Both the position numbers and the translations under genes were made by a program. A stretch of DNA of 20,080 nt from a virus, in IMG/VR virus record IMGVR_UViG_3300007735_000871, positions 1-20,080 of that record; one strand, given 5' to 3'. The notes beneath the pieces were generated by a model, which was not told the origin of the DNA, ran no database searches, and was given only the letters and a program-made list of their open reading frames with translations. This document shows positions 1 through 8,490 of the stretch, one piece after another (position 1 is the stretch's first letter; every line of letters begins with the position of its first letter).

Positions 1-3000
1 GACCTTGGTGAAGTATATGCGCAAGATATCGCAATGGCGCTATTACGCTCATTTAAGAATGACATGGGTTATACATACACCTTGCCACATTCAAGAGAAG
101 CGCCTTATTCAGAAGGGCAAGTCTGGGCAGGTGCATATATGCCTTCAGGTCGTGCCCCATTATTACTACCAACGAATGTTAGCTCTAGTTTAGAAAAAGC
201 TTGGGATGAGTATTGGCTCAATTATCAAAAGAGCCTGTATCCTAATGTGCCAATCCCACAAGTAGAAAATGCTTTTAAAGCGCGGTTTAATACTGATGAA
301 GCGTATAACAATACTCGTAATCAGCAACTTGAAGCATTTTTGCAAACTGATAAGGCAAAAGAAATTATTGGCGATCACTACGTTGCAACGCCTAAAGAGT
401 ACATGCAAAAGCTTGATGATTTTGATAAGTGGGTTGAGAATAAAGTTGTTAAGAACTTCATCTCATCTAAACTTGGCACACCTGAAGATCCTCTTATCAA
501 GCTAACTGCTGAAGGGAAGGGCTTTAGAAAAAAGACCGGCGAATTGGCGTTTGATGATAGCGTAAAAGCACGTGCATCAATACAACAAAAAAGAACTGCT
601 GCAGGCTTTCCAGCTGTAGAAACACCTACTTACTTAAAAGCTGAAGAAACACGAACGCAATTAGCAGACCTTGAAATTTCTCTTGAGCAAGTTAGAGAAG
701 AAAAAGCTGCTGCATTTCAAGAAGGCGTTGAACTATACGGTTTAGAAAATCACGCTGACCACGCACCATTTGCTGCGGCTTCACAAGAAGAAGATCGGCT
801 CAATAGAAAAATTAAGCGTACAAAAGAGCAATACAATAACTTCATGCAGGCAATTAATTACGAAACTCTTGCTGATGAAGCCATAGAGTTTTCACGCAAT
901 TTGCCTGAGACTGAACGTGACTCGTTTTTGGCAAACATAAAAAAGTCGCAGCAACAATTTTTTGAGCATACAAAGCGCGCGCCGCCTACCGAGACACTTT
1001 ACTCATATATGCCAACCGGAGCATTGCAAGTTGCTATTGATAGAACCATTGCTGAAATTGGCAAGAAGTTCTTGAAGAATGAGATCACTGATAAGCAATT
1101 GCAAAATTTGGACTTTCCAAAAGCTGTTGCACAAGTTAGTGAGACACTTGCTGATAAGCTAAAGCTTGAAGAGCAGAAACGTCAAACGTATCGTGACAGC
1201 GTGTCAAAACAAGCTTTAATAGACGCACATAAATTCCAAAAATCACCTGAACCTGATGGCACTCGAGTAATTGTCATTGACAATCAAAATTTTACGCCTG
1301 ATGAAATCACTAGGCTTATGTCAGTGGACACTGCGGTACTTAATCATTGCATGAGCAATAAAGGCTCCACAGCAAAAGAAACACATGCATTTACAGGTAA
1401 AAGTGGCACACATTACGTGCCTTATGCTGACCCGGTGACAGGTGAAATCTCACCTGATGCAACACTACAAATGAAAGGTTATATTGACGGTGTAAATAAG
1501 GGCTCATCAGTTATAGCCAGTTTTAGAGATGATAAAACTGGATTGCCGTATGCATCACTGCAATTTAGAGTTCTTAATAACGGGTCATGGACAATTCATC
1601 AGTTCAAAGGGCCTGACAATGGCGAAATTGTTGACAGCGCTAAACGTGCAAAAGACATTGCAAGTTTCTTAAACGCATACCGTCATAACATTGCAAATGA
1701 TTATGACGCATATGATCTTACTGTCTCTACAGATGCTAATGTTGTTGACACACTGCATCAAGATTCTGTTCCTCAAATCGTACAAGCATTAGGCATTCCA
1801 TCAAACGAAGCTTTAAAATACGACTTTTATGATGGTGAGCGTCGCTTCTTAACGAAGCCAGAACTCCGCCAGATGTATGAAGAGTTTAAGAAAGGCACCC
1901 GTGCACCTGCAGTAGCTAACCCTAAGCCTTCATTGGTTAATCCGTCACAGCAATGGGAATACGTAATTGACCAAGGCATGCAAGATGTAAGTATTGCTTT
2001 AGTGCAAGAAAGAGTGCCTGATGCAGATAGAGAAGAAGCCGCAACTGCATATAACGCATTAATGCATAATGGTTATATTCAAGTCGCTAATGACATACAT
2101 GCCTTAACACCTGATGTGCATGTCAACGCAATTAACGTAGGTTTGGACGTGCTTGGCATGGAATTATCTGCTTTACTTGCTGCGCTTCGGTATGATCTAG
2201 ACAATGCGTCTAATACACGAAAAGCTCTTGACGCAATGATGGACGCAGTTATTGGCTCGACTAAATCGCCAATCATTACATTTTTAGATAAGAATAGACC
2301 GCTTAATGCAGTATTGGTACGCGGTACTCAATCTTTTAGTTACGCGCTTGATTGGTTTTTTAGCAACGTTGTGCATAATGATGAGTTTTTGAATACCGTT
2401 GACTCAATAGTACTTTCAACAATAGAAGGCGTGCGTCAAGCAGGTCTTACATTAGAAAGTTTTTATCCAGTTTTTGACTCTCCTAGAGCTGATGCGTTTG
2501 CTACTGAAATGCAAAATCAATTTTCGGCTGCTGATAATCCTGAGTATCGACAGCAAATTAAGTCGAACCTTGAAAAGTTTGCCACTGACATCAACGCCAA
2601 TACAGCAAATGGGACTATTCCAAAGCTTATTGAGAATCTAGTAGAAGAGTCAATGGATACGTTGCCTTTATTTGAAAGAACAGCTTATATGTATGCTGCT
2701 TCTGAAATGCTGCGTTACGTACAAGAATATTTCATGCATACTGATCTTATTGATAATGCAATGCAAACTGTAGCTACGCCTACTGTTTATAAGTTTATCA
2801 ATGATCCGATGTACGTAAACTCATTGCATAATCGTGAAGTGCCTATGCCTGAGCGATTTGCACAAGCACGTGCGCAACAAGCGCCTGTACAAGTTGTGGA
2901 TATGGATATTCCTGAAGAGCCTTTAGTTGATGATCAAGGTCGATTGCTTGCTGACTTTGAACCAGAACCACCTGTGCAAATGCCTGAAGGTCCTGACATC

Positions 3001-3492
3001 GTTGTTCGCGGTCGCAATCAACAGCCTATCCCACCTCTTATTGGGCCTGAAGCCGACGCACAACCTGCACCACAACCACAAATAGCGCCTTTGGCGCCTG
3101 TACCTGTAGAGACGCTTAATTTAGCTACCGCGCGGCTTGTGGCTCAAGTAACTGCTGAACAGGCTCGTGAAGTGCAAGATGCGCTTACGGCGCTTAGAGA
3201 GCAAAACATAAATGATCCAGTAGCGCTTAACGCATTACCAGACATAATTGCTCAGTATGCCATAGGACCTTGGGCACAGTTTGATAACATACAGCGTGCG
3301 TTACTAAAACGAAGTGTTGAAGAGCTTATAGAATATGAAAACCGAGCTGCGCAACGGCGACTTGAGCAACTAGGGCGCAACGCACCCGATAATAACGAAG
3401 ACGATGATATACCATTTGCGCAAGGCGGTTTGGTTGAAAGGCCTTTGACAATCGATGATATGAAGTATGCTCTTATGATGCGGAGTGCCTAA
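1..3492 (+). CDS. Giant phage protein, 5'-truncated, with PcfJ-like region (putative polyvalent/internal virion protein)
   Basis: The frame is open from base 1, so the true start lies upstream; the first internal Met codon is at 34 but the codons before it read through smoothly. The visible part is 1163 residues, soluble, with no membrane segment. Residues about 200-400 are helical and charged. Residues about 435-545 resemble the PcfJ-like domain of plasmid and phage proteins: a His-Cys pair (bases 1345-1350), then a segment ending SFRDDKTGLPYASL and a closing IHQFKGPDNG. Residues about 950-1045 are a Pro/Glu/Gln-rich linker, followed by a helical tail and a C-terminal FAQGGLV motif. The gene sits directly before the portal with a 2-base gap, where some phages encode large polyvalent or ejected proteins. 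That role is inference. GC is low (one counted line is 37%), unlike the capsid and fibre genes. Existence of the gene is certain; function is open. Confidence 0.85.
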   Translation, partial: DLGEVYAQDIAMALLRSFKNDMGYTYTLPHSREAPYSEGQVWAGAYMPSGRAPLLLPTNVSSSLEKAWDEYWLNYQKSLYPNVPIPQVENAFKARFNTDEAYNNTRNQQLEAFLQTDKAKEIIGDHYVATPKEYMQKLDDFDKWVENKVVKNFISSKLGTPEDPLIKLTAEGKGFRKKTGELAFDDSVKARASIQQKRTAAGFPAVETPTYLKAEETRTQLADLEISLEQVREEKAAAFQEGVELYGLENHADHAPFAAASQEEDRLNRKIKRTKEQYNNFMQAINYETLADEAIEFSRNLPETERDSFLANIKKSQQQFFEHTKRAPPTETLYSYMPTGALQVAIDRTIAEIGKKFLKNEITDKQLQNLDFPKAVAQVSETLADKLKLEEQKRQTYRDSVSKQALIDAHKFQKSPEPDGTRVIVIDNQNFTPDEITRLMSVDTAVLNHCMSNKGSTAKETHAFTGKSGTHYVPYADPVTGEISPDATLQMKGYIDGVNKGSSVIASFRDDKTGLPYASLQFRVLNNGSWTIHQFKGPDNGEIVDSAKRAKDIASFLNAYRHNIANDYDAYDLTVSTDANVVDTLHQDSVPQIVQALGIPSNEALKYDFYDGERRFLTKPELRQMYEEFKKGTRAPAVANPKPSLVNPSQQWEYVIDQGMQDVSIALVQERVPDADREEAATAYNALMHNGYIQVANDIHALTPDVHVNAINVGLDVLGMELSALLAALRYDLDNASNTRKALDAMMDAVIGSTKSPIITFLDKNRPLNAVLVRGTQSFSYALDWFFSNVVHNDEFLNTVDSIVLSTIEGVRQAGLTLESFYPVFDSPRADAFATEMQNQFSAADNPEYRQQIKSNLEKFATDINANTANGTIPKLIENLVEESMDTLPLFERTAYMYAASEMLRYVQEYFMHTDLIDNAMQTVATPTVYKFINDPMYVNSLHNREVPMPERFAQARAQQAPVQVVDMDIPEEPLVDDQGRLLADFEPEPPVQMPEGPDIVVRGRNQQPIPPLIGPEADAQPAPQPQIAPLAPVPVETLNLATARLVAQVTAEQAREVQDALTALREQNINDPVALNALPDIIAQYAIGPWAQFDNIQRALLKRSVEELIEYENRAAQRRLEQLGRNAPDNNEDDDIPFAQGGLVERPLTIDDMKYALMMRSA

Positions 3493-3494
3493 TT

Positions 3495-6011
3495 ATGGCT
3501 ACAGAAGTGCCGATTCCTCAAGACTTTAATCGCTTTATTCCTCCTATGGTTGAAGAAGAATCAATCGAGGAAGATAAGTCAATCTTTGAGATGTTTGAAC
3601 AGGAAGACGACGATGTTGTAGAGCTTCCTGATGGCAGTGCTATTATTCGTAGCAAAGACCTTGGACCTTCAAAGGAGCCTGACTTTTATGCAAACATGGC
3701 AGAAGATATTGAGCAATTTAAGCTTGCGCCACTTGCTCAGAAGTATTTGGATCTTATTGAAAAAGATCGTGAGGCGCGTTCAGAACGTGATAAGCAATAT
3801 GAGGAAGGGATCCGGCGAACGGGGCTAGGCAAAGACGCTCCTGGTGGCGCGCAGTTTCAAGGTGCCAGCAAAGTGGTGCATCCCATCATGGCCGAGGCAT
3901 GTGTTGACTTTTCAGCTCGTGCTATTAAAGAGCTATTTCCACCTGAAGGGCCGGTGCGCACAAAGATTGTAGGTGAAACAACTGACGATAAAGTGCAAAT
4001 AGCCGAGCGTAAGCGCGACTTTATGAATTGGCAGCTCACCGAGCAAATCGTTGAGTTTAGAGCCGAAGAAGAGCAAATGCTTACGCAAATGCCTCTTGGT
4101 GGTAGTCAATACTTTAAGATTTGGTACGACGATCAGCAAAAACGTCCTTGCGTCGAGTTTGTCCCTATTGATAACATTTATTTGCCCTATGCTGCAGGTA
4201 GTTTTTATACAGCACAACGTGTGACTGAAGTCAATGACATTACGCAAGAAATGTTTGAGATTCGCGTTGACCAAGGCTTGTATATTGATTTAGATTTGAT
4301 GCCGCCTTCGCAATCGCCGGATCAATCAAAGGCTGAACAAGCTAATGACAAGATTGAAGGTCGAACAGAGCAAGCCATGAACATTGATGGCGTCCGCCGT
4401 GTGTTTCATATTTACACGTGGTTGGAGCTTGAGGATGATAGCTTTTCAAAGGGCGAGCGTGCACCTTATATCCTAATGATCGACGAGCTTAATAGAGCCG
4501 TTGTAGGTTTATATCGCAATTGGGAATACGATGATAATCGATACGTAAAGCTGGATTGGATCGTTGAGTTTCCATTTATTCCATGGCGTGGAGCTTACGC
4601 CATTGGTATGCCACATTTGATTGGTGGTCTATCTGCTGCGTTAACAGGCTCATTGCGTGCTTTGCTTGATTCAGCACACATTGCCACAGCGCCTACTATG
4701 CTAAAGCTAAAAGGTGCAAAGATTAGTGGACAATCAACAAGCATTGAGCCTACGCAGGTATCTGAAATTGAAGGCGCGCCTGGCGTTGATGATATTAGAA
4801 AAGTCGCCATGCCTGTACCCTTTAATCAGCCCAGTCCTGTTTTATACGAGCTGCTTGGTTGGTTAACCAATGCTGCAAAGGGTGTGGTTACAACCAGCGA
4901 GGAAAAGATTGCAGATGTTACGTCCAATGCTCCGGTAGGCACAACACAAGCTTTGATTGAGCAAGGCGCTGCGGTATTCTCAGCCATTCATGCAAGGTTG
5001 CACGCCAGCCAGCGTCGAGTCTTACAAGTACTTACGCGTATTAATCGTTGGTACTTTGATGAGATGGATAAAGCCGAGATGGTTGAAGATCTTGGCATTA
5101 GAAAAGAAGACTTTGAGAAGAACAGCGATGTTATGCCGGTTAGCGACCCGCATATCTTTGCTGAGACGCAACGGTATGCGCAAATTCAAACCTTGGCATC
5201 GCGTGCTGAGAAAAACCCTGACTTGTATAATCGTCTGGCAGTTGAAAAGCGTATCTTAAAGCAAATCAAACTGCCTGATATTAATGAAGTCTTACCTGAT
5301 CCTAAAGAAGTTAAAGAAATGAATCCGGCTTTGGAAAACGTAGCTATGACGTTAGGCAAGCCGGTTGGTGCGTTTCCTCAGCAAGATCATATTGCTCACC
5401 TTATGGTGCATTGCGCTTATGCCATTGACCCGACGTATGGTGCAAGTCCACTTATTGCAAAGTCATTTACGCCGGCGTTTTTAGAGCACGCCAAGCAGCA
5501 TATGACGCTATGGTACTTAAATCAAGTTGATGGCTATGCTAGTGCTGCGTTGGATAGACCTTTTAATGTTTTGAAAGAACAACAGCTTCCGCATGAGGCT
5601 GATAAGTTCATGGCCGTCATTGCACAGTTGGTGCATAAGGATACGCAGCCGACGTTTCAAAATATCCAACAGGTTATTCAAGGCGCCATGCAAGTCATGC
5701 AGCAATTACAACCGCAGCCACCTATGGATCCAGCAACTCAAGCATTTGTGCAAACATCCATGGCAGAGACACAACGCCGTGCTATGAAAGATCAAGCCGA
5801 CGTGCAATTGAATATGGCTAAGTTAGAGCAAAAGGCACAAGCCGATCAAGCTAAACTACAAGCCGATATTGTTATGAATACCGAAGACAATCTGGTTAAT
5901 GAAAGAATCAAGACGGCAGAACTTACGCGCGACGCTGCCGACTTGCAAAATGAGCAAGTTCGTACTGCTCTTGACGCGCAACGTATGGTTCAAACCTCAT
6001 TAGGAGCATGA
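3495..6011 (+). CDS. Portal protein, P22-like
   Basis: An 838-residue protein forming the dodecameric ring at the head vertex through which DNA is packaged and ejected. P22 portal is 725 residues, so this is long. After an acidic N-terminus, residues about 120-160 carry a stretch I recognise from podovirus portals (GASKVVHPIMAEACVDFSAR, then KELFPPEGP). The middle holds the usual alpha/beta wing and stem region, and near residue 548 is VSDPHIFAETQRYAQIQ, also typical of the family. From about residue 735 the chain is Gln/Ala-rich and helical with coiled-coil character, matching the C-terminal barrel of P22-type portals. The start ATG has GGAG at 3482-3485. The gene precedes scaffold and capsid genes in standard head-cluster order. 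The family call is firm; the exact portal subtype is less so. Confidence 0.9.
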   Translation: MATEVPIPQDFNRFIPPMVEEESIEEDKSIFEMFEQEDDDVVELPDGSAIIRSKDLGPSKEPDFYANMAEDIEQFKLAPLAQKYLDLIEKDREARSERDKQYEEGIRRTGLGKDAPGGAQFQGASKVVHPIMAEACVDFSARAIKELFPPEGPVRTKIVGETTDDKVQIAERKRDFMNWQLTEQIVEFRAEEEQMLTQMPLGGSQYFKIWYDDQQKRPCVEFVPIDNIYLPYAAGSFYTAQRVTEVNDITQEMFEIRVDQGLYIDLDLMPPSQSPDQSKAEQANDKIEGRTEQAMNIDGVRRVFHIYTWLELEDDSFSKGERAPYILMIDELNRAVVGLYRNWEYDDNRYVKLDWIVEFPFIPWRGAYAIGMPHLIGGLSAALTGSLRALLDSAHIATAPTMLKLKGAKISGQSTSIEPTQVSEIEGAPGVDDIRKVAMPVPFNQPSPVLYELLGWLTNAAKGVVTTSEEKIADVTSNAPVGTTQALIEQGAAVFSAIHARLHASQRRVLQVLTRINRWYFDEMDKAEMVEDLGIRKEDFEKNSDVMPVSDPHIFAETQRYAQIQTLASRAEKNPDLYNRLAVEKRILKQIKLPDINEVLPDPKEVKEMNPALENVAMTLGKPVGAFPQQDHIAHLMVHCAYAIDPTYGASPLIAKSFTPAFLEHAKQHMTLWYLNQVDGYASAALDRPFNVLKEQQLPHEADKFMAVIAQLVHKDTQPTFQNIQQVIQGAMQVMQQLQPQPPMDPATQAFVQTSMAETQRRAMKDQADVQLNMAKLEQKAQADQAKLQADIVMNTEDNLVNERIKTAELTRDAADLQNEQVRTALDAQRMVQTSLGA

Positions 6012-6012
6012 C

Positions 6013-6303
6013 ATGTCGGATGAAGGAATTAATCTCCATAAGAGAATGGCTATGGGAGCGGGCGAGGGCATTGCAAAAGCTCCAGGAAAAGGCCCAATTC
6101 AAAAATACAAAGAGGGCGGAAAAGTTATGCCGGAAAAGGGCGTTGCTAATTTGCCTGCTCGTGGATCTGCACCTCCACCTTTGCCTATAGGCGGTAAAAC
6201 TAAGATTGCAACAATGAAAAAGGGCGGTATGCCAAAAAAGCCACCTGGGCTTATGATTGCTATTGGCATGCCTATTAAGAAGTCATCCGGTCGGGGCCGC
6301 TAG
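6013..6303 (+). CDS. Small basic Gly/Lys-rich phage protein with GG motifs
   Basis: A 96-residue basic protein, rich in Gly, Lys, Met and Pro, probably disordered. It contains two copies of a lysine-flanked double glycine (KYKEGGKV and TMKKGGMP) and ends in a Lys/Arg/Gly-rich tail. The start is well set: TAGGAG lies at 6001-6006, one base separates the portal stop from the ATG, and the genes are probably translationally coupled. I do not recognise a characterised family. Similar short basic GG-containing proteins are common in freshwater phage genomes, to my knowledge without assigned function. Position next to the portal suggests a minor head component or a nucleic-acid-binding peptide, but the sequence shows no catalytic feature. 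Confidence 0.8.
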   Translation: MSDEGINLHKRMAMGAGEGIAKAPGKGPIQKYKEGGKVMPEKGVANLPARGSAPPPLPIGGKTKIATMKKGGMPKKPPGLMIAIGMPIKKSSGRGR

Positions 6304-6306
6304 TTT

Positions 6307-6489
6307 ATGCGTGTTTCTGATCTCATCGGTCGACTAAAAGCTGCGCAACTGCGGCTTGCTGGAGTTCTTACAAGTGGAACTCCACAAACTTTTGATGCGT
6401 ATCAGCGATTAGTTGGCGTACACCAAGGCTTGGATGAAGCCTTGAATATCATTAACCAACTTATAGAAGAGGAAGAGAATGTCGAATGA
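6307..6489 (+). CDS. Small helical phage protein, unknown function
   Basis: A 60-residue protein predicted almost entirely helical: an amphipathic N-terminal helix (LIGRLKAAQLRLAGVL), a short turn, then a second helix ending in an acidic EEEEN tail. There is no signal peptide or metal motif. It begins 3 bases after the preceding stop without a clear Shine-Dalgarno sequence, so translation probably depends on the upstream gene. Its last 11 bases overlap the start of the co-chaperonin gene, a further sign that it is a real member of the operon. Short helical proteins of this look are frequent in phage head clusters, but I know no function for them. Confidence 0.65.
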   Translation: MRVSDLIGRLKAAQLRLAGVLTSGTPQTFDAYQRLVGVHQGLDEALNIINQLIEEEENVE

Positions 6490-6901
6490 CATTATTGAAC
6501 AGACGCTTGAAGAAGCGTTTCCTGAAATTGACCCTATGATGGCACCGTATGGGGCTAGAGTTTTAGTACAGTTACGTGCGGTGAAAGAAAAAGTGTCAAA
6601 AGCCGGCTTGGTTTTGGTTGAAGAAACCCGCGAAACCGAGAAATGGAACACAATGATCGGTAAGATTATTGCCATTGGCCCTTTGGCATTCAAAAAGCGT
6701 GAATCTATGGAGCCTTGGCCTGAAGGATCATGGGCTGAAGTTGGCGACTTTGTTCGCGTACCAAAATGGGGTGGTGATCGATGGGAAGTTGACTATGAAA
6801 AGGGTGAGCATAAGGGCAAAGCCTTGTTTACTTTTTTCAATGACCATGAATTGATTGGCAAAGTCACAGGCGACCCGTTGAAAATCAAAGCTTTCATTTA
6901 A
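6479..6901 (+). CDS. GroES-like co-chaperonin (Cpn10 family), phage-encoded
   Basis: A 140-residue protein with the Cpn10 layout; cellular GroES is about 97 residues. After a 22-residue acidic extension comes PYGARVLVQLRAV, matching the first strand of GroES. Residues 34-58 fit the mobile loop, with Leu-Val-Leu at 44-46 in the place of the Ile-Val-Leu tripeptide of GroES that binds GroEL. GKIIAIGP (61-68) matches the strand after the loop, and VGDFVRVPKWGG (88-99) matches the conserved VGD segment. The C-terminus (about 114-128) fits the last strand. Known phage relatives such as T4 gp31 replace host GroES to fold the capsid protein. Its place between portal and scaffold suggests the same here (inference). 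A purine-rich stretch at 6466-6477 serves as ribosome site, and the gene overlaps its upstream neighbour by 11 bases. Confidence 0.85.
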   Translation: MSNDIIEQTLEEAFPEIDPMMAPYGARVLVQLRAVKEKVSKAGLVLVEETRETEKWNTMIGKIIAIGPLAFKKRESMEPWPEGSWAEVGDFVRVPKWGGDRWEVDYEKGEHKGKALFTFFNDHELIGKVTGDPLKIKAFI

Positions 6902-6906
6902 GTTTT

Positions 6907-6915
6907 GAAAGGAAA
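6907..6915 (+). promoter_or_regulatory. Ribosome binding site that sets the scaffold start
   Basis: GAAAGGAAA lies 7 bases before the ATG at 6923. An in-frame TTG at 6905 would put the site inside the coding region, so 6923 is the likelier start. Confidence 0.6.
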
Positions 6916-6922
6916 CTACGTA

Positions 6923-7918
6923 ATGAATGCCACAGAAAAGTTGGAAATGCAGATTGCTGAGGAGCAAGACGGCTCGGCAATTGTCAAAATACCCATAACC
7001 GATGAAGATCTTGACCAAGATCAACAAAGTAACGCTCAAAATGCTTCAAGTGATGCATCAGATGACACTGAGGGACCCGATTCTTCAGACGATGATGGCA
7101 ACTATGGTCCTGATGATGATAGAGAGGCCATAAGAGCTGCTCGACGCGAAGAAAGAAAGCTTAAGAAGCAACTTCATCGTGAAAAAGCACGCGAATCTAA
7201 TCATCTTATCAATGCTTTACGCAAGCAAAACCAAGATTTAGCTCAGCGCCTTGCTGCGGTTGAAAGTAAGACGTCTGGAGCCGAGTTCGCAAGGTTAGAA
7301 AAAGCAATTGATGATGCTTCGACACGAGTTGAATACGCAAAGTTGCAAATTAAGCAAGCAACAACTTCTAGAAATGGCGATGACATGGCCAAAGCACAAC
7401 AGCTTTGGTATGATAGTCAGCGCCAGTTAGAAAGTTTGCAAGCTATGAAGGAAACTGCCGCAAAGCAGCTTTCTCAGCCTAAGCAAAATATTTCTGTGCC
7501 TGATCCTTCTGTGCAAAAGAACGCTGCAGATTGGATGGGACGAAATCGTTGGTATGACCCCCAATTGCGTGATCCAGATTCAAAAATTGCGCAAATGATT
7601 GATAATCAGCTTACAGAAGAAGGGTTTGACCCGTCTTTGCCTGATTATTGGGACGAATTAGATGAAAGAGTGCAAAAATACCTTCCACATCGCTATAATT
7701 CGGGGTATAGTAGCAACGTACGAAATCCTAAACCGAGATCTCCTGTGACAAGTTCCGGCCGCGAATCCTCACCAGCAACTAAACTTGGCGAATTCAGACT
7801 AGACCCTGAACGCGTCAGGGCTATTAAAGAAGCTGGCATGTGGGATGACCCAAAGCAGCGGAAACGTATGATTGATAAGTACGTGGAATTTGACCGTCAA
7901 CAGAAGAGAGGTGGTTAA
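6923..7918 (+). CDS. Scaffolding-type protein, capsid assembly
   Basis: A 331-residue acidic and helical protein with the usual make-up and position of a phage scaffold, which guides coat assembly and then leaves the procapsid. Residues about 28-66 are very rich in Asp, Ser and Glu. Residues about 66-185 form a long charged helix or coiled coil. A conserved aromatic segment follows (GRNRWYDPQLRDPDSKIA near 206-223, then YWDELDERVQKYLPHR near 242-257). The C-terminus is basic and helical, as expected for the coat-binding end of P22-type scaffolds. The start at ATG 6923 is chosen over an in-frame TTG at 6905 because of the ribosome site between them. It lies between portal and capsid genes. No protease motif is visible, so it may leave intact as in P22. 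Confidence 0.75.
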   Translation: MNATEKLEMQIAEEQDGSAIVKIPITDEDLDQDQQSNAQNASSDASDDTEGPDSSDDDGNYGPDDDREAIRAARREERKLKKQLHREKARESNHLINALRKQNQDLAQRLAAVESKTSGAEFARLEKAIDDASTRVEYAKLQIKQATTSRNGDDMAKAQQLWYDSQRQLESLQAMKETAAKQLSQPKQNISVPDPSVQKNAADWMGRNRWYDPQLRDPDSKIAQMIDNQLTEEGFDPSLPDYWDELDERVQKYLPHRYNSGYSSNVRNPKPRSPVTSSGRESSPATKLGEFRLDPERVRAIKEAGMWDDPKQRKRMIDKYVEFDRQQKRGG

Positions 7919-7919
7919 C

Positions 7920-8456
7920 ATGGATGATCGTTTAAGAAAGAATACTCGTGCTGGTCGTGAAAATCGTGCTGCGCAAGATGAGTCACGTCAAGCACCTGAG
8001 TCTAAGTTTGCATTATCTGAGGAACGTCGTAAGATGTTCCGCTCGGAATGGCTACAAGAAGCTCTTCCGACTCCCCCTGAGATTCCAGGCTATCACTTAT
8101 GCTGGCTCTCATCCAACAACTCGTATGACCCCATTCACAAAAGAATGCGCCTTGGCTATGAGCCTGTGAAAGCCGATGAATTGCCCGGCTTTGAGCATTT
8201 GAAAGTGAAAGCTGGCGAGCATGTAGGCTTTGTTGCATGTAATGAGATGCTACTCTTTAAACTTCCGATGGATATCTATCAGGAGATGATGTATGAGTTG
8301 CATCACAGATTGCCTCTTGAAGAACAAGAGAAAATCAAAGTGCAGCAGGATCAGTTGCTACAGTCTCGTGACAAGAATGGTCGTTCACTTGTTATGGTTG
8401 AAGGCGACGGCATGAACTTTAACAATCCGGCACCTGCAATACCTATTTTTGAATAG
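7920..8456 (+). CDS. Conserved phage protein of unknown function, head cluster
   Basis: A 178-residue protein starting at ATG 7920, one base after the scaffold stop, with an AGAGAGGTGG ribosome site just upstream. The first 35 residues are charged and probably flexible. The core (about 36-125) has a compact conserved look: PPEIPGYHLCWLSSNNSYDP, then KRMRLGYEPVKADELPGFEH, then two strands and NEMLLFKLPMDIYQ. The rest is a charged helix and a short Pro-rich tail. I recognise this as a recurrent protein between scaffold and capsid genes of podovirus-like phages, but no function is known to me. It might be an assembly factor or minor virion protein because of its place; nothing in the sequence shows enzymatic activity. 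Confidence 0.8.
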   Translation: MDDRLRKNTRAGRENRAAQDESRQAPESKFALSEERRKMFRSEWLQEALPTPPEIPGYHLCWLSSNNSYDPIHKRMRLGYEPVKADELPGFEHLKVKAGEHVGFVACNEMLLFKLPMDIYQEMMYELHHRLPLEEQEKIKVQQDQLLQSRDKNGRSLVMVEGDGMNFNNPAPAIPIFE

Positions 8457-8490
8457 TGTATGCAAGAGCCTATTTTAGTAAGGACTAATG

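Noticed and set aside
5-193. 62-codon frame at the left edge
   Set aside because: Out of frame within the giant gene, which reads open through this region from base 1.
6479-6489. Possible programmed frameshift between the 60-residue gene and the co-chaperonin
   Set aside because: The 11-base overlap has no slippery heptamer, and the co-chaperonin has its own purine-rich ribosome site and ATG. A simple overlap explains it.
6905-6922. TTG start giving six extra residues on the scaffold protein
   Set aside because: The ribosome site GAAAGGAAA lies inside this extension and is correctly spaced for ATG 6923.
8449-8476. Possible sigma-70 promoter before the decoration gene (TTGAAT, 16 bases, TATTTT)
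   Set aside because: Only four of six matches in each box, a short spacer, and it begins inside a coding region. Too weak to call in AT-rich DNA.
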